Of a DNA stretch of 55,489 nt, positions 46,950 to 55,489 are shown piece after piece. The notes below the pieces were generated by a model, which did no database searches, was not told the DNA's origin, and saw nothing but the letters and a program-made list of their open reading frames with translations. The stretch is from Bacteroidales bacterium (lineage in GTDB: Bacteria > Bacteroidota > Bacteroidia > Bacteroidales > UBA932). The position numbers and the translations under genes are program-made. The DNA lies in contig JAGAFU010000005.1 in the NCBI GenBank assembly GCA_017627955.1, positions 1 through 55,489 on the forward strand, read 5' to 3'. Every line of letters starts with the position of its first letter. Within the stretch, counting starts at the first letter, position 1.

Positions 46950-49900
46950 ATGAACAGCTCACGAATGTGGAAATTCTTTTTGCTGGTATCTTTGATGTCA
47001 TTTTTCTACTCCGGGGCTTTTGCCCAGACAGGAAAGGTGAACGTCAAAGTTGACGGAGCTCCACTCTCGCAAGTCATCCAACTAATTGAGAACCAGACGA
47101 AATACCGGTTCTCGTACAGGGATGAAATCCTGAGTGGACAGAAAAACATCACCCTGGATCTTCAAAACGCGACTGTACAGGAGGTCCTGGATGCCGCGTT
47201 CTCCGGCCGGGACATCAGTTACCGGATTCTCTCCGACAAATCCATCGTGTTGTTCACAGAACCCGAAGAAGTGAACAACACTATCACCCTGACGGGAACC
47301 GTCAAGGACAATGATGGCAATCCGTTGATCGGAGTCGGAGTCATCCTCGATGGAAAGCCCAATGTAGGCACGGTAAGCGACGAAAACGGAAACTGGTCAC
47401 TGACTGTCCCCAAAGGATCAACTCTTCAATTCTCATCTATCGGTTACAAGACAGTCACGGTCGCCGTAGGGAACCGGTCTGTCATCAATGTCACTATGGA
47501 GGAAGACATCAATCGTCTGGACGATGTGATTGTGATCGGATACGGTACGGCGCGCAAGGCGGATCTCACCGGCTCTACCGCATCGGTTCAGGGTGACAAA
47601 CTTGCAACAAAGAACTCTCCGAACCTTTCCATCCAGCTCCAAGGTCTGATGCCAGGAGTACAGGTAACGCGTAATACAGGAGACCCAGGGTCAGGAGCGA
47701 CGATACGAGTGCGAGGTATCACAACCATGTCAACCAACGATCCGCTTGTGATCATAGACGGAGTGCCAGGATCACTGGACAGTGTTTCTCCTGAAGATGT
47801 GAAAGACATTCAAGTACTTAAAGACGCCGCTTCCGCAGCGATTTATGGATCAAGGGCAGCCGCGGGAGTCATACTTGTCACCACAAAGAGGGCAAAAAAC
47901 AACGACTTCTCACTCAGCTACAACTTCGAGTACGGAATCGACAAGGCTACGGCCATCCCCCAGCAGGCGAGCATCGTTCCCTGGATGATAGGATTGAACG
48001 AACTTGCCTACAACGACGGTGCCTCCTCAATGAATTCCCGCTACCCGGAGGATCTGATTAACAACTACGCTTCCATGAGAGCCGGCGACCCGGACCTCTA
48101 TCCCGACACCGATTGGTTCGGTCTTGGCCTGAAAAAGACCACCAATCATCAACGTCACGGATTTACCCTCTCCGGTGGAACGGAAAAACTGACGACAGTG
48201 TTCTCGTTCAACTATTATGATGCCGACGCCTTGTACGACAACAAGAACTACAAACGCTACAACGCCAGAATCAACAATGACTACAAGATAAATGATTGGA
48301 TCCATGCGAGCGTGGACATGAGTTTATCTCACAGTGACGCCCACAATCCTCAGGTTATGAGCGGTAGCTATGTTTACTCTCTCATGGAGAGATCTCCTCT
48401 ATTCAATGCCTACTGGTCAGACGGAGAATTCGCTGACGCGAAGGATGGAGATAACTCAATCGCCGCAATTCACCTTGGTGGAAAAAGACTTAACCAGTCT
48501 TACTCACTGAACGGAAAACTCCAACTTGATATAACACCTTTCAAAAACTTCACATTGACAGCCCTTGTCGCCCCGCAGTTCAATTTCTACTATGGAAAAA
48601 GCCATGTGAAGAAATTCGATCTGAGGAACGCGACGGGAGGATATATCGCCGGTACGGGATTCGGTTCCACTTCCCTTAGCGAGAGTAGGAACAACTCAAA
48701 GGCAATGACATCCCAGCTTTATGCCAACTACAAGATAGATCTGGGCGGACACAGCATCAGCGCCATGGCAGGCTTTGAGGGTTATTCCTATTCATGGGAG
48801 AATCTCGGTGCCAGCAGGACGAACTATACCCTCAATAACTTCCCCTATCTGGATCTCGGGCCTGCCGACTACCAGTTCAACAACGGTACTGCCGGACACA
48901 ACGCTTACCAGTCGTTCTTCAGCCGTTTGATGTATTCCTTCAGGGGCAAGTACTTGCTACAGGCCAATGTCCGTGCCGACGGTTCTTCCCGTTTCGCAAA
49001 GGAATACCGCTGGGGAGTATTCCCTTCGGTATCAGCCGGTTGGGTTATCTCTGAAGAGCCTTGGTTCAATGTCGGACCGATCAATTATCTTAAGATCAGA
49101 GGATCTCTTGGGCAGCTTGGAAACGAGCGTATCGGTTCCGAGTTCCCTTATCAGGCAGCCTTGAATTTCGGAAGCGGTTTTATTCCCAACTCCTCTACAG
49201 GAGAAACAGACATTGTCCAGACCGCTTACCAGGCCGACTACGCTTTCAAGGATATAACATGGGAGACAACTACCACCTACGGAGCCGGGCTTGACTTAGC
49301 CATGTTCCGAAGCAGGTTGCATGCCACCTTCGACGCTTATTACAAAAAGACGGAGGACATGCTTATCGCCGTCGGTTTCCCCTCATATTTCGGCTACAAT
49401 TCTCCCCAGGGCAACAATGCGGACATGTTCACAAAGGGCTGGGATCTCGACCTGTCATGGAATGACAGCATCGGAGATTTCAGGTACGGAATCAGCTTCA
49501 ACATCTCAGACTATAGGTCAAGGATGGGTTATATGGCTGACAAGCAGAGCATCTCCAACAACAAACTCACAGAGGAAGGCTCCTTCTACCAGGAATGGTA
49601 TGGCTACCAGAGCAAGGGGATCATCCTCAACGAGGAAGCCATGTATAATTCGGACGGAACCAAGATCGCTGTCCTTACGAACAACGACAAACCTGGAGCC
49701 CTCGCCTACGTCGACCAGGACGGTGACGGTAAGATAACGGCGAGCCAGGATCGCGTGAAGCTTGGCAATTCCCTTCCTGAATATCTGTATGGAGGATCAA
49801 TCAACGCGGGTTGGAAAGGCTTTGACTTCAACTTGTCATTCCAGGGAGTAGGTCATCAGCTCAGCTACTGGTCATGGGGTGTCACGCCCTTCCTCTACCA

Positions 49901-50255
49901 GGCATATTCAGCTCCACAGGTCCTGCTTGACAGTCATTGGAGCCCTAATGCAACAGATGAGCAGAATTCTAAAGCAAAGTATCCCTACCTGACGACCAAC
50001 ACCACTAATATTTTCGCTGGCAGTGACTTCTACCTGTTTAACGGAGCTTACATGCGAATAAAGGACATCACTCTCGGATACACTGTCCCGTCAAAGATCT
50101 CGAGAAAGATCCGCGTCAACAGATTCAGAATCTACGCTTCGATAAACGACTTGCCCGCATTCTCAAAGTATCCGAAAGGATATGACCCCGAATGGAACAA
50201 GTACAGCGATTTCATAATGACTTCGTTTATATTCGGAACTAACATCACATTCTAA
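46950..50255 (+). CDS. SusC-like TonB-dependent receptor with STN domain
   Basis: 1101 residues. Signal peptide cleaved after AFA (~25). STN domain (~28-97) for talking to FecR, carboxypeptidase-like domain (~112-190: LTGTVKDNDGNPLIGVGV), plug (~200-320: LQGLMPGVQV, PLVIIDGVPG, VKDIQVLKDAASAAIYGSRA) and a 22-strand-type barrel ending in MTSFIFGTNITF. It imports oligosaccharides captured by SusD across the outer membrane using TonB energy. The STN domain and the upstream sigma/FecR pair indicate trans-envelope signalling. Confidence 0.97.
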   Translation: MNSSRMWKFFLLVSLMSFFYSGAFAQTGKVNVKVDGAPLSQVIQLIENQTKYRFSYRDEILSGQKNITLDLQNATVQEVLDAAFSGRDISYRILSDKSIVLFTEPEEVNNTITLTGTVKDNDGNPLIGVGVILDGKPNVGTVSDENGNWSLTVPKGSTLQFSSIGYKTVTVAVGNRSVINVTMEEDINRLDDVIVIGYGTARKADLTGSTASVQGDKLATKNSPNLSIQLQGLMPGVQVTRNTGDPGSGATIRVRGITTMSTNDPLVIIDGVPGSLDSVSPEDVKDIQVLKDAASAAIYGSRAAAGVILVTTKRAKNNDFSLSYNFEYGIDKATAIPQQASIVPWMIGLNELAYNDGASSMNSRYPEDLINNYASMRAGDPDLYPDTDWFGLGLKKTTNHQRHGFTLSGGTEKLTTVFSFNYYDADALYDNKNYKRYNARINNDYKINDWIHASVDMSLSHSDAHNPQVMSGSYVYSLMERSPLFNAYWSDGEFADAKDGDNSIAAIHLGGKRLNQSYSLNGKLQLDITPFKNFTLTALVAPQFNFYYGKSHVKKFDLRNATGGYIAGTGFGSTSLSESRNNSKAMTSQLYANYKIDLGGHSISAMAGFEGYSYSWENLGASRTNYTLNNFPYLDLGPADYQFNNGTAGHNAYQSFFSRLMYSFRGKYLLQANVRADGSSRFAKEYRWGVFPSVSAGWVISEEPWFNVGPINYLKIRGSLGQLGNERIGSEFPYQAALNFGSGFIPNSSTGETDIVQTAYQADYAFKDITWETTTTYGAGLDLAMFRSRLHATFDAYYKKTEDMLIAVGFPSYFGYNSPQGNNADMFTKGWDLDLSWNDSIGDFRYGISFNISDYRSRMGYMADKQSISNNKLTEEGSFYQEWYGYQSKGIILNEEAMYNSDGTKIAVLTNNDKPGALAYVDQDGDGKITASQDRVKLGNSLPEYLYGGSINAGWKGFDFNLSFQGVGHQLSYWSWGVTPFLYQAYSAPQVLLDSHWSPNATDEQNSKAKYPYLTTNTTNIFAGSDFYLFNGAYMRIKDITLGYTVPSKISRKIRVNRFRIYASINDLPAFSKYPKGYDPEWNKYSDFIMTSFIFGTNITF

Positions 50256-50262
50256 AGGCACT

Positions 50263-52101
50263 ATGAATATGAAAAAGATATCATTAATGGCTATCGCCAT
50301 TTCCTTCGTTCTCTCTTCATGCGCCAATCTTGACCTGAACCCGCTGTCCTATGGATCAAGCGAGAACTGGTATCATGACGCGACCGAGATAGAAATGTCG
50401 CTCAATGACCTGTGGAGGGCAGACTTCTTCCCTATCGATGATCTTGACTGGGATGACGACTGGATGAACAGGAACGGATCCAACGTTGTCACTCTCGGAA
50501 CCATAACTTCCCAATGGTCTACGGCGTCCGGACGTTGGACCGCGCTGTATAAAGGCATAACTCGCTCACAGAAGATCATCGCGGCGCTTGAGGAGGGTTC
50601 CGCGAAAGGCCTTTCCGATGCTCTCGTGAAGCAGTACCTGGGAGAAGCTTACTTCATGCAAGGATTCGCTTACGGCGAATTGGCGACCTACTTCGGGGAT
50701 GTTGTCCTGAACAAGGAGGCCATCACCCTGGATGAAGCTTATGTGGCTAAACAGTCTCCAAGAAGCGAGGTTTTCAAGTACTGTTACGAATGTCTGGACA
50801 AGGCAGCAGGTTTCCTTCCTGCCACAAGGTCCGGACAGCAAAGACCGACTTCAGGAGCAGCCCTCGGCTTCAAGGCACGTTTTGCTCTTGTAAACCAAGA
50901 CTGGCAGACAGCTGTCTCTGCCTGTGAAGCAATCATGAGCAGTGGTGTTTATTCTTTGCACCCCAACTACAAGGATCTATTTACCGCCACTTCCTCGCCT
51001 GAACTCATGTTCTACTTTCAGGGCAACCTGACACAAAAGAAGGGCATTGGTAAGTTCACTAACGTTAAAGACTTGGTTATCCGAAAGATAGGCGGCTATT
51101 CCAACCAGGGGCCCTCATATGAACTATTCGTCTCTTACCCTTGCATCGACGGTCTAAGGATCGACAAGTCACCGCTTTTCGACTCAAAGGATCCTTTCAA
51201 GAACAGAGACCCGAGAATGGCATACACTATCCAACCATTCATGTCTAAGTACTCTGAAGATTTCGAGGCTTACCAACAAGCAAGGATAGATGGTACACTG
51301 CCAGAGAAATTTCCGGACTATATCACCCTTGGTTATGAGTACAACAACAGTCCTTACGCCAACAGGGTCTTCGAAGTGAAGAGCGGGAAGTTGGTTGTCA
51401 ACACAGACTCAAAGGCTTCCAACCAGCACTCAGTCTACACGGGACTGCAATTGAGAAAATTTGTCAAAGACTCATGGGCAGACTACAATTCGTACAATTC
51501 CGTGGGTGACAACGTATATCCCTATCTGCGGTATGCTGAAATCCTCCTTTCCTACATAGAGGCTAAAAATGAGCTGGGTTCTGTCACTCAGGCTGATCTT
51601 GACAAGTCAATCAACCTTGTCAGAGCCAGAGCCTACGCTGGGACAGGGATTGACTACCCGAAGATAACCGTAGCGAGCCAAGATGAGCTGCGGCAGACCA
51701 TACGCAACGAACGCAGGATCGAGCTCTGCTTCGAAGGACACCGGTACAGGGACATGCTCCGTTGGAAACTTGCTGAATACGCTTTCGCGAGGCCGAAATA
51801 TTACCTCCCAAGAGCCTGGTCCGGTAACGCCAATTGGAACGGTTCCGTCGAAGACTCCAACGTGTCTCTCTCTGACGAGTTCAAATCTATCCTGAAGAAC
51901 TGGGATGACGGTAATTTCCCTCTCGGCGGAGATATCGTGTTCGACGAGAACGGACTCCCGGATCTTTCCAACCAGGAAGCGCATGGTTACATCACGACAT
52001 TCTACGCGCGAGGTTTTGACAAAAATAAAAACTATCTTTGGCCTATACCGGCCGATGACATCCTTGTCAATCCGAGCCTGATTCAAAATCCTGGTTATTA
52101 A
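50263..52101 (+). CDS. SusD-like glycan-binding lipoprotein
   Basis: 612 residues with lipobox LSSC (Cys20). TPR-like helices and RagB/SusD phrases: YFMQGFAYGELATYFGDVVL, GAALGFKARFALVNQDW, ILLSYIEAKNEL and the C-terminal ERRIELCFEGHRYRDMLRWKLAE. It caps the SusC barrel at the cell surface and binds the glycan. It starts 7 bases after susC. Confidence 0.96.
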   Translation: MNMKKISLMAIAISFVLSSCANLDLNPLSYGSSENWYHDATEIEMSLNDLWRADFFPIDDLDWDDDWMNRNGSNVVTLGTITSQWSTASGRWTALYKGITRSQKIIAALEEGSAKGLSDALVKQYLGEAYFMQGFAYGELATYFGDVVLNKEAITLDEAYVAKQSPRSEVFKYCYECLDKAAGFLPATRSGQQRPTSGAALGFKARFALVNQDWQTAVSACEAIMSSGVYSLHPNYKDLFTATSSPELMFYFQGNLTQKKGIGKFTNVKDLVIRKIGGYSNQGPSYELFVSYPCIDGLRIDKSPLFDSKDPFKNRDPRMAYTIQPFMSKYSEDFEAYQQARIDGTLPEKFPDYITLGYEYNNSPYANRVFEVKSGKLVVNTDSKASNQHSVYTGLQLRKFVKDSWADYNSYNSVGDNVYPYLRYAEILLSYIEAKNELGSVTQADLDKSINLVRARAYAGTGIDYPKITVASQDELRQTIRNERRIELCFEGHRYRDMLRWKLAEYAFARPKYYLPRAWSGNANWNGSVEDSNVSLSDEFKSILKNWDDGNFPLGGDIVFDENGLPDLSNQEAHGYITTFYARGFDKNKNYLWPIPADDILVNPSLIQNPGY

Positions 52102-52103
52102 CA

Positions 52104-54065
52104 ATGAGAACAAAAGCTTTACTCTTATTGACCATATCGTTGTCCCTGCTCTCCTGTAGCAGGGGCACCGATGTCTGCATCTACGGCGGCAGCTCCGCAT
52201 GCGTGACCGCGGCATATTCAGCCGCTCATGAAGGATCCAAAGTGGTCATTATCTGCCCGGACAAAACCATCGGAGGAATGACCACAGGAGGACTAGGACA
52301 GACCGACATAGGAAACAAACAGGCTGTGATCGGCCTCGCGAGGCAGTTTTACCGCAAATTAGGCGCTCACTACGGGAAATTGGAGCAGTGGCTTTTTGAG
52401 CCCCACGTGGCTGAAGAGATTCTTATGGAATATCTTGACAATCCAAGGATAACTCTGATGCAGGGATGGTATCTTGATTCAGTGCGGAAAGATGGAACCA
52501 GAATACAATCAATAACTTGCACCGACCGCAAAGGCAAGAGTGTCACCATCAAGGCTAAACAGTTCATTGACTGTACATACGAGGGTGACCTTATGGCGGC
52601 ATCCGGAGTCAGTTATCGTGTAGGACGAGAGGACAACAGTGAGTATGGTGAGACCTGGAATGGGTTCGAACTCTTGGATCAGCACCAGTTCCCTGACGGG
52701 ATCGACCCGTTCGTCGAGCCCGGCAATCCCGAGAGCGGACTGCTGTGGGGCATCAGCGACGCGAAGGAGAAAGATAAAGGCACTGGAGACACTTGTGTCC
52801 AGGCCTATAACTACCGTATCTGCCTTACAGACCAGCCGGACAACATGATTCCGATCGAGAAGCCCGAGCGCTATGACCCGTCAAAGTACGAGCTTCTCGT
52901 CCGGGTGTTCGAGGCCGATCCCGATCCTCAGCTATGGAAGTACTTCATTTGGAGCAGGATGCCTGGTCACAAGACGGACATCAACAACAAAGGGCCCTTC
53001 TCTACGGACATGATCGGAATGAACCATTCCTACCCTGAAGCGTCATGGGACGAGCGCGATAAGATCTTGCAGGATCACCTTGACTACACCTTGGGCCTGT
53101 TCTATTTTTACCAGACTGACCCAAGAGTGCCAGCCAATATCCAGAACGAGATCCGCCGCTGGGGACTTCCGAAGGATGAATATGTCAACAACGGCCATTG
53201 GACGCCACAGATATATGTCCGGGAATCCCGCAGGCTCGTCGGGGAATACGTGGCCACCCAGGCCGACTGCGAAGGGAAGACAGAAATCACCGATGGAATA
53301 GGATACGCCGCCTATGGAATGGATTCCCATAACTGCCAGAGGATTGTCGTCGAAAGGGACTGCAAGCTGATGGTGAAGAACGAGGGAGATGTCCAGAAAG
53401 GTGTCAGCCACCCTTATCCAGTCTCCTACCGCAGCCTGACTCCGAAGAGGGAGGAATGTGTCAACCTGCTTGTTCCAGTGTGCCTTTCCGCATCACACAT
53501 AGCCTATGGATCCATCAGAATGGAGCCTGTCTTCATGGGTATGGGTCAAGTGGCTGGTCTCGCCGCCTCCATGGCCGGAAATGGAGATGTTCAGACTATA
53601 GACGTCAGCAAGATCCAGCGGATCCTCAAGGAGGATCCCTACCTTGACGGCAAGGAACCCGAGATTCTTATAGATGAGGATTCAGAGTATATTACCGGAA
53701 AGGAAGGCTGGGAGGTCGTTTTGGGAGGTGGAGCCTACGGGAGATCCTACTTGAAGTACACCGGAGATCCGAAAGACAACAATCTGGAATACAAGATCCC
53801 ATCGACCCTTGACGGCGAATACGAGATTTACGCCTTCCAGCAGGGGAACGGTTGCAAGGAGACCACTTTCAAGATCGAGGTCGGGGACGAGGCCAAGACC
53901 GTCGTTTTCGACAGGGCAAGTCTAGTTGTGGAAGGCCAGACGCGTGGAGAATGGGTAAGTCTCGGAACATATAACCTTGAAAAAGGAAAGACAGGAAGAC
54001 TTCGCTTCCTGTCTGACGATCCGGACATCCATGCTGATGCCGTACTGATTATGCGTGTCAATTAG
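52104..54065 (+). CDS. FAD-dependent oxidoreductase lipoprotein with golvesin-like C-terminal domain
   Basis: 653 residues with lipobox LLSC (Cys18). Dinucleotide-binding motif VCIYGGSSACVTAAYSAAHEG (~23-43) and IGGMTTGGLGQTD (~57-69) place it in the FAD_oxidored family often found in Bacteroidetes PULs. Residues ~100-520 complete the FAD and substrate domains. The last ~115 residues (from GWEVVLGGGAYG) form a beta-rich, carbohydrate-binding-like module akin to the golvesin/xanthan-lyase C-terminal domain. It starts 2 bases after susD. Whether it oxidises a sugar or uronic acid is unknown. The last domain and 37 bases past the stop are duplicated downstream. Confidence 0.87.
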   Translation: MRTKALLLLTISLSLLSCSRGTDVCIYGGSSACVTAAYSAAHEGSKVVIICPDKTIGGMTTGGLGQTDIGNKQAVIGLARQFYRKLGAHYGKLEQWLFEPHVAEEILMEYLDNPRITLMQGWYLDSVRKDGTRIQSITCTDRKGKSVTIKAKQFIDCTYEGDLMAASGVSYRVGREDNSEYGETWNGFELLDQHQFPDGIDPFVEPGNPESGLLWGISDAKEKDKGTGDTCVQAYNYRICLTDQPDNMIPIEKPERYDPSKYELLVRVFEADPDPQLWKYFIWSRMPGHKTDINNKGPFSTDMIGMNHSYPEASWDERDKILQDHLDYTLGLFYFYQTDPRVPANIQNEIRRWGLPKDEYVNNGHWTPQIYVRESRRLVGEYVATQADCEGKTEITDGIGYAAYGMDSHNCQRIVVERDCKLMVKNEGDVQKGVSHPYPVSYRSLTPKREECVNLLVPVCLSASHIAYGSIRMEPVFMGMGQVAGLAASMAGNGDVQTIDVSKIQRILKEDPYLDGKEPEILIDEDSEYITGKEGWEVVLGGGAYGRSYLKYTGDPKDNNLEYKIPSTLDGEYEIYAFQQGNGCKETTFKIEVGDEAKTVVFDRASLVVEGQTRGEWVSLGTYNLEKGKTGRLRFLSDDPDIHADAVLIMRVN

Positions 54066-54142
54066 CTACAAATCATAATCATAATTCACATTATTTTTGT
54101 ATCCGTCATTGACATATAAGACATGTAAGTCAATAAACTGAA

Positions 54143-54166
54143 GAGGGTGGCCATCTGGTCACCCTC
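54143..54166 (-). terminator. Terminator of the lost fumarase gene
   Basis: GAGGGTGGCC, loop ATCT, GGTCACCCTC: a 10-bp stem with one G-U pair. It stands 26 bases after the fumarase-like stop codon on the minus strand. T-richness of the tail is modest. It could also end plus-strand transcripts of the PUL. Confidence 0.6.
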
Positions 54167-54191
54167 AATTGTCAATTGCTTTTCGTTCAAG

Positions 54192-54252
54192 CTAAAGCCC
54201 GAGTTTCTTGATGAAGTCGTTGCCTTTATCATCGACGAGGATGAAGGCTGGG
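54192..54252 (-). pseudogene. 3' remnant of a class I fumarate hydratase gene
   Basis: The minus strand reads FPAFILVDDKGNDFIKKLGL then TAG (54194-54192). This matches my memory of the C-terminus of Bacteroidetes class I fumarases. No further fumarase sequence is present: coding homology stops at 54252, where the duplicated oxidoreductase segment begins in the shared GAAGGCTGGGA. The gene was lost or moved. Confidence 0.7.
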
Positions 54253-54642
54253 AGGTCGTTATGGGAGGTGGGGCCTACGGAAGGTCATACCTTAAATACA
54301 CAGGCGACCCTGAAGACAACCACCTTGAATATAAGATTCCTTCGACCCTTGATGGTGAATACGAGATCTACGCCTTCCAGCAGGGGAACGGTTGCAAGGA
54401 GACCACTTTCACAATCGAGGTTGGGGACGAGGACAAGACCGTCGTCTTCGACAGGGCAAGTCTAGTTGTGGAAGGCCAGACACGTGGAGAATGGGTAAGT
54501 CTCGGAACATATAACCTTGAAAAAGGAAAGACAGGAAGACTTCGCTTCCTGTCTGACGATCCGGACATCCATGCTGATGCCGTACTGATTATGCGTGTCT
54601 ATTAGCTACAAATCAAAATCATAATTCACATTATTTTTGTAT
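54243..54642 (+). repeat. 400-bp duplicate of the end of the oxidoreductase gene
   Basis: Bases 54243-54642 align without gaps to 53703-54102 (offset 540). By hand count the first ~205 bases differ at ~27 sites, mostly third positions, while the last ~195 differ at only 3. The copy runs through the stop and 37 bases of 3' flank. The uneven identity suggests recombination or gene conversion of the 3' half. Confidence 0.9.
54246..54605 (+). pseudogene. Orphan golvesin-like domain fragment
   Basis: An open frame from GWEVVMGGGAYG to MRVY and TAG 54603-54605, about 119 residues, repeats the last domain of the upstream oxidoreductase. The frame can be read back to a GTG at 54147, but that part runs through the terminator hairpin and the antisense of the fumarase end, so it is not a natural start. 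No signal peptide or promoter serves it. It is likely a remnant of a second oxidoreductase gene. Confidence 0.8.
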
Positions 54643-54647
54643 ATTTG
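54640..54647 (+). promoter_or_regulatory. -7 element of the BIG2 lipoprotein gene
   Basis: TATATTTG, then C, lies 52 bases before the ATG. The equivalent place after the first copy of the duplication (54100-54107) reads TATCCGTC, so only this copy has the element. Confidence 0.55.
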
Positions 54648-54698
54648 CTATATAGAAAAGCTATTCGACCAAATATCAACCACATTATAACAACCTTC

Positions 54699-55489
54699 AT
54701 GAAAACTAATCTCAGCAAGACCCTTTTGGCCTTCCTAACGGCCACAGTCGTGTCGTTTGTCTCCGCCTGCGGCGGCGACGAGCCCGATCAGCCGACTCCC
54801 CCGGCTCCCACCACAGTGGCTGTCACAGGAGTCAGCCTCAACAAGACCACCCTGGCCCTCGTCGAGAGCGGGAGTGAGACTCTCTCTGCTACCATCGCCC
54901 CTTCCAATGCGACCAACAAGAACGTCACCTGGACATCCTCCGCCACCAATGTCGCCACTGTCGACGGCAGCGGCAAGGTCACAGCGGTAGCGGCCGGTAT
55001 CGCCACCATCACCGTCGCCACAGCTGACGGGGGAAAGACCGCCACTTGCGCCGTCACGGTAACAGCCAAGAAGATAGCCGTGACAGGGGTCACGCTTGAC
55101 AAGGAGACTCTAGAGATTGTCGAGGGCGAGGAGGCGACTCTCACAGCCACTGTCGCCCCCGAGAACGCGACCGATAAGTCCGTCACTTGGGCCACCTCCG
55201 ACGAGACTATCGTCATGGTTGACGCTGGAAAGGTCATGGCCGTAAAGCCTGGCACAGCCACCGTCACCGTCAAGACCACCGACGGGGAGAAGACAGCCAC
55301 CTGCGCCGTCACCGTGGTCGAGAAGGTCTACCCGGTCGAGAGCGTCACCCTCGACAAGGAGACTCTTGAGCTCGTAGAGGGCGACACAGCCGCCCTGACC
55401 GCGACCGTCGCTCCTGAGAACGCAACTGACAAGACCGTCACATGGAAGTCCTCCGACGAGGCCGTAGCCACTGTCGCCGAGGATGGTAC
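54699..55489 (+). CDS. BIG2-repeat lipoprotein, partial (runs off the window)
   Basis: At least 263 residues from ATG 54699, still open at the edge. Lipobox VSAC (Cys24) followed by GGDEPDQ, an acidic surface-export-like signal. Then Ig-like group 2 repeats of ~80 residues: VTGVSLNKTTLALVESG (~46), VTGVTLDKETLEIVEGE (~128) and VESVTLDKETLELVEGD (~213), each with a NVTW/SVTW-TS core and a TATCAVTV close. It is likely a surface lipoprotein or the stalk of a larger enzyme whose C-terminus lies outside. Confidence 0.88.
   Translation, partial: MKTNLSKTLLAFLTATVVSFVSACGGDEPDQPTPPAPTTVAVTGVSLNKTTLALVESGSETLSATIAPSNATNKNVTWTSSATNVATVDGSGKVTAVAAGIATITVATADGGKTATCAVTVTAKKIAVTGVTLDKETLEIVEGEEATLTATVAPENATDKSVTWATSDETIVMVDAGKVMAVKPGTATVTVKTTDGEKTATCAVTVVEKVYPVESVTLDKETLELVEGDTAALTATVAPENATDKTVTWKSSDEAVATVAEDG

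Noticed and set aside
54147-54245. Upstream part of the open frame leading into the orphan golvesin-like fragment
   Set aside because: It begins with GTG inside a terminator hairpin and then reads through the antisense of the fumarase end; not a real coding start.

Overview
The window reads as chromosomal DNA of an uncultured Bacteroidales-type bacterium. The evidence is promoters of the TTTG / TAnnTTTG form (for example upstream of the 16S gene, the tRNA and ppdK), SusC/SusD and GLPGLI proteins, many lipoproteins, an ECF sigma/FecR pair and a TonB-dependent receptor with a carboxypeptidase-like domain. The species cannot be named from the sequence. The left edge is the first ~23 bases of a 16S rRNA gene on the minus strand, so the window begins at an rRNA operon. 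The right edge cuts a lipoprotein gene with Ig-like (BIG2) repeats.

Layout. 1-3.4 kb: 16S start with its promoter, a DMT-type permease and groS-groL, all minus. 3.4-12.1 kb: a large thioester alpha-2-macroglobulin lipoprotein directly joined to pbpC, then an M48 protease lipoprotein. 12.1-14.8 kb: a radical SAM gene coupled to a small cysteine-rich membrane protein gene, a ThuA lipoprotein, a deleted PhzF pseudogene and a short basic ORF behind a leader with a terminator. 14.8-19.7 kb: a putative glycoside hydrolase lipoprotein, an esterase lipoprotein, tRNA-Val(TAC), a PAP2-phosphatase/GH43 fusion and a beta-propeller lipoprotein. 19.7-26.5 kb: a second alpha-2-macroglobulin without the thioester, and folC carrying an in-frame palindromic insertion. 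26.6-32 kb: a PurL-like protein, a PIN-PhoH ATPase and ppdK. 32-37.1 kb: a BlaI / M56 sensor / GLPGLI / TonB-receptor operon. 37.2-41.4 kb: proC, a lipoprotein and outer-membrane protein pair, and a PspC-PadR-PspC operon. 41.5-54.1 kb: a polysaccharide utilisation locus: GH125 and GH92 mannosidases, ECF sigma, FecR, SusC, SusD and an FAD-dependent oxidoreductase lipoprotein. 54.1-55.5 kb: a rearrangement scar (fumarase 3' end plus a 400-bp duplicate) and the partial BIG2 lipoprotein.

How it fits together. The GH125/GH92 pair and SusCD suggest capture of alpha-mannan or N-glycan, with the STN domain of SusC signalling through FecR to the ECF sigma factor. A two-part motif occurs just before fecR and just before susC and may be the promoter read by that sigma. 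The GH92 has Gln where many family members have the catalytic Glu, which may point to phospho-mannose linkages.

Strongest leads for new biology are the phosphatase-glycosidase fusion, the paired sigma motif, the radical SAM/cysteine-rich protein pair, the palindromic insertion in folC and the rearranged duplicate at the PUL end. No CRISPR array, insertion sequence or phage was seen.
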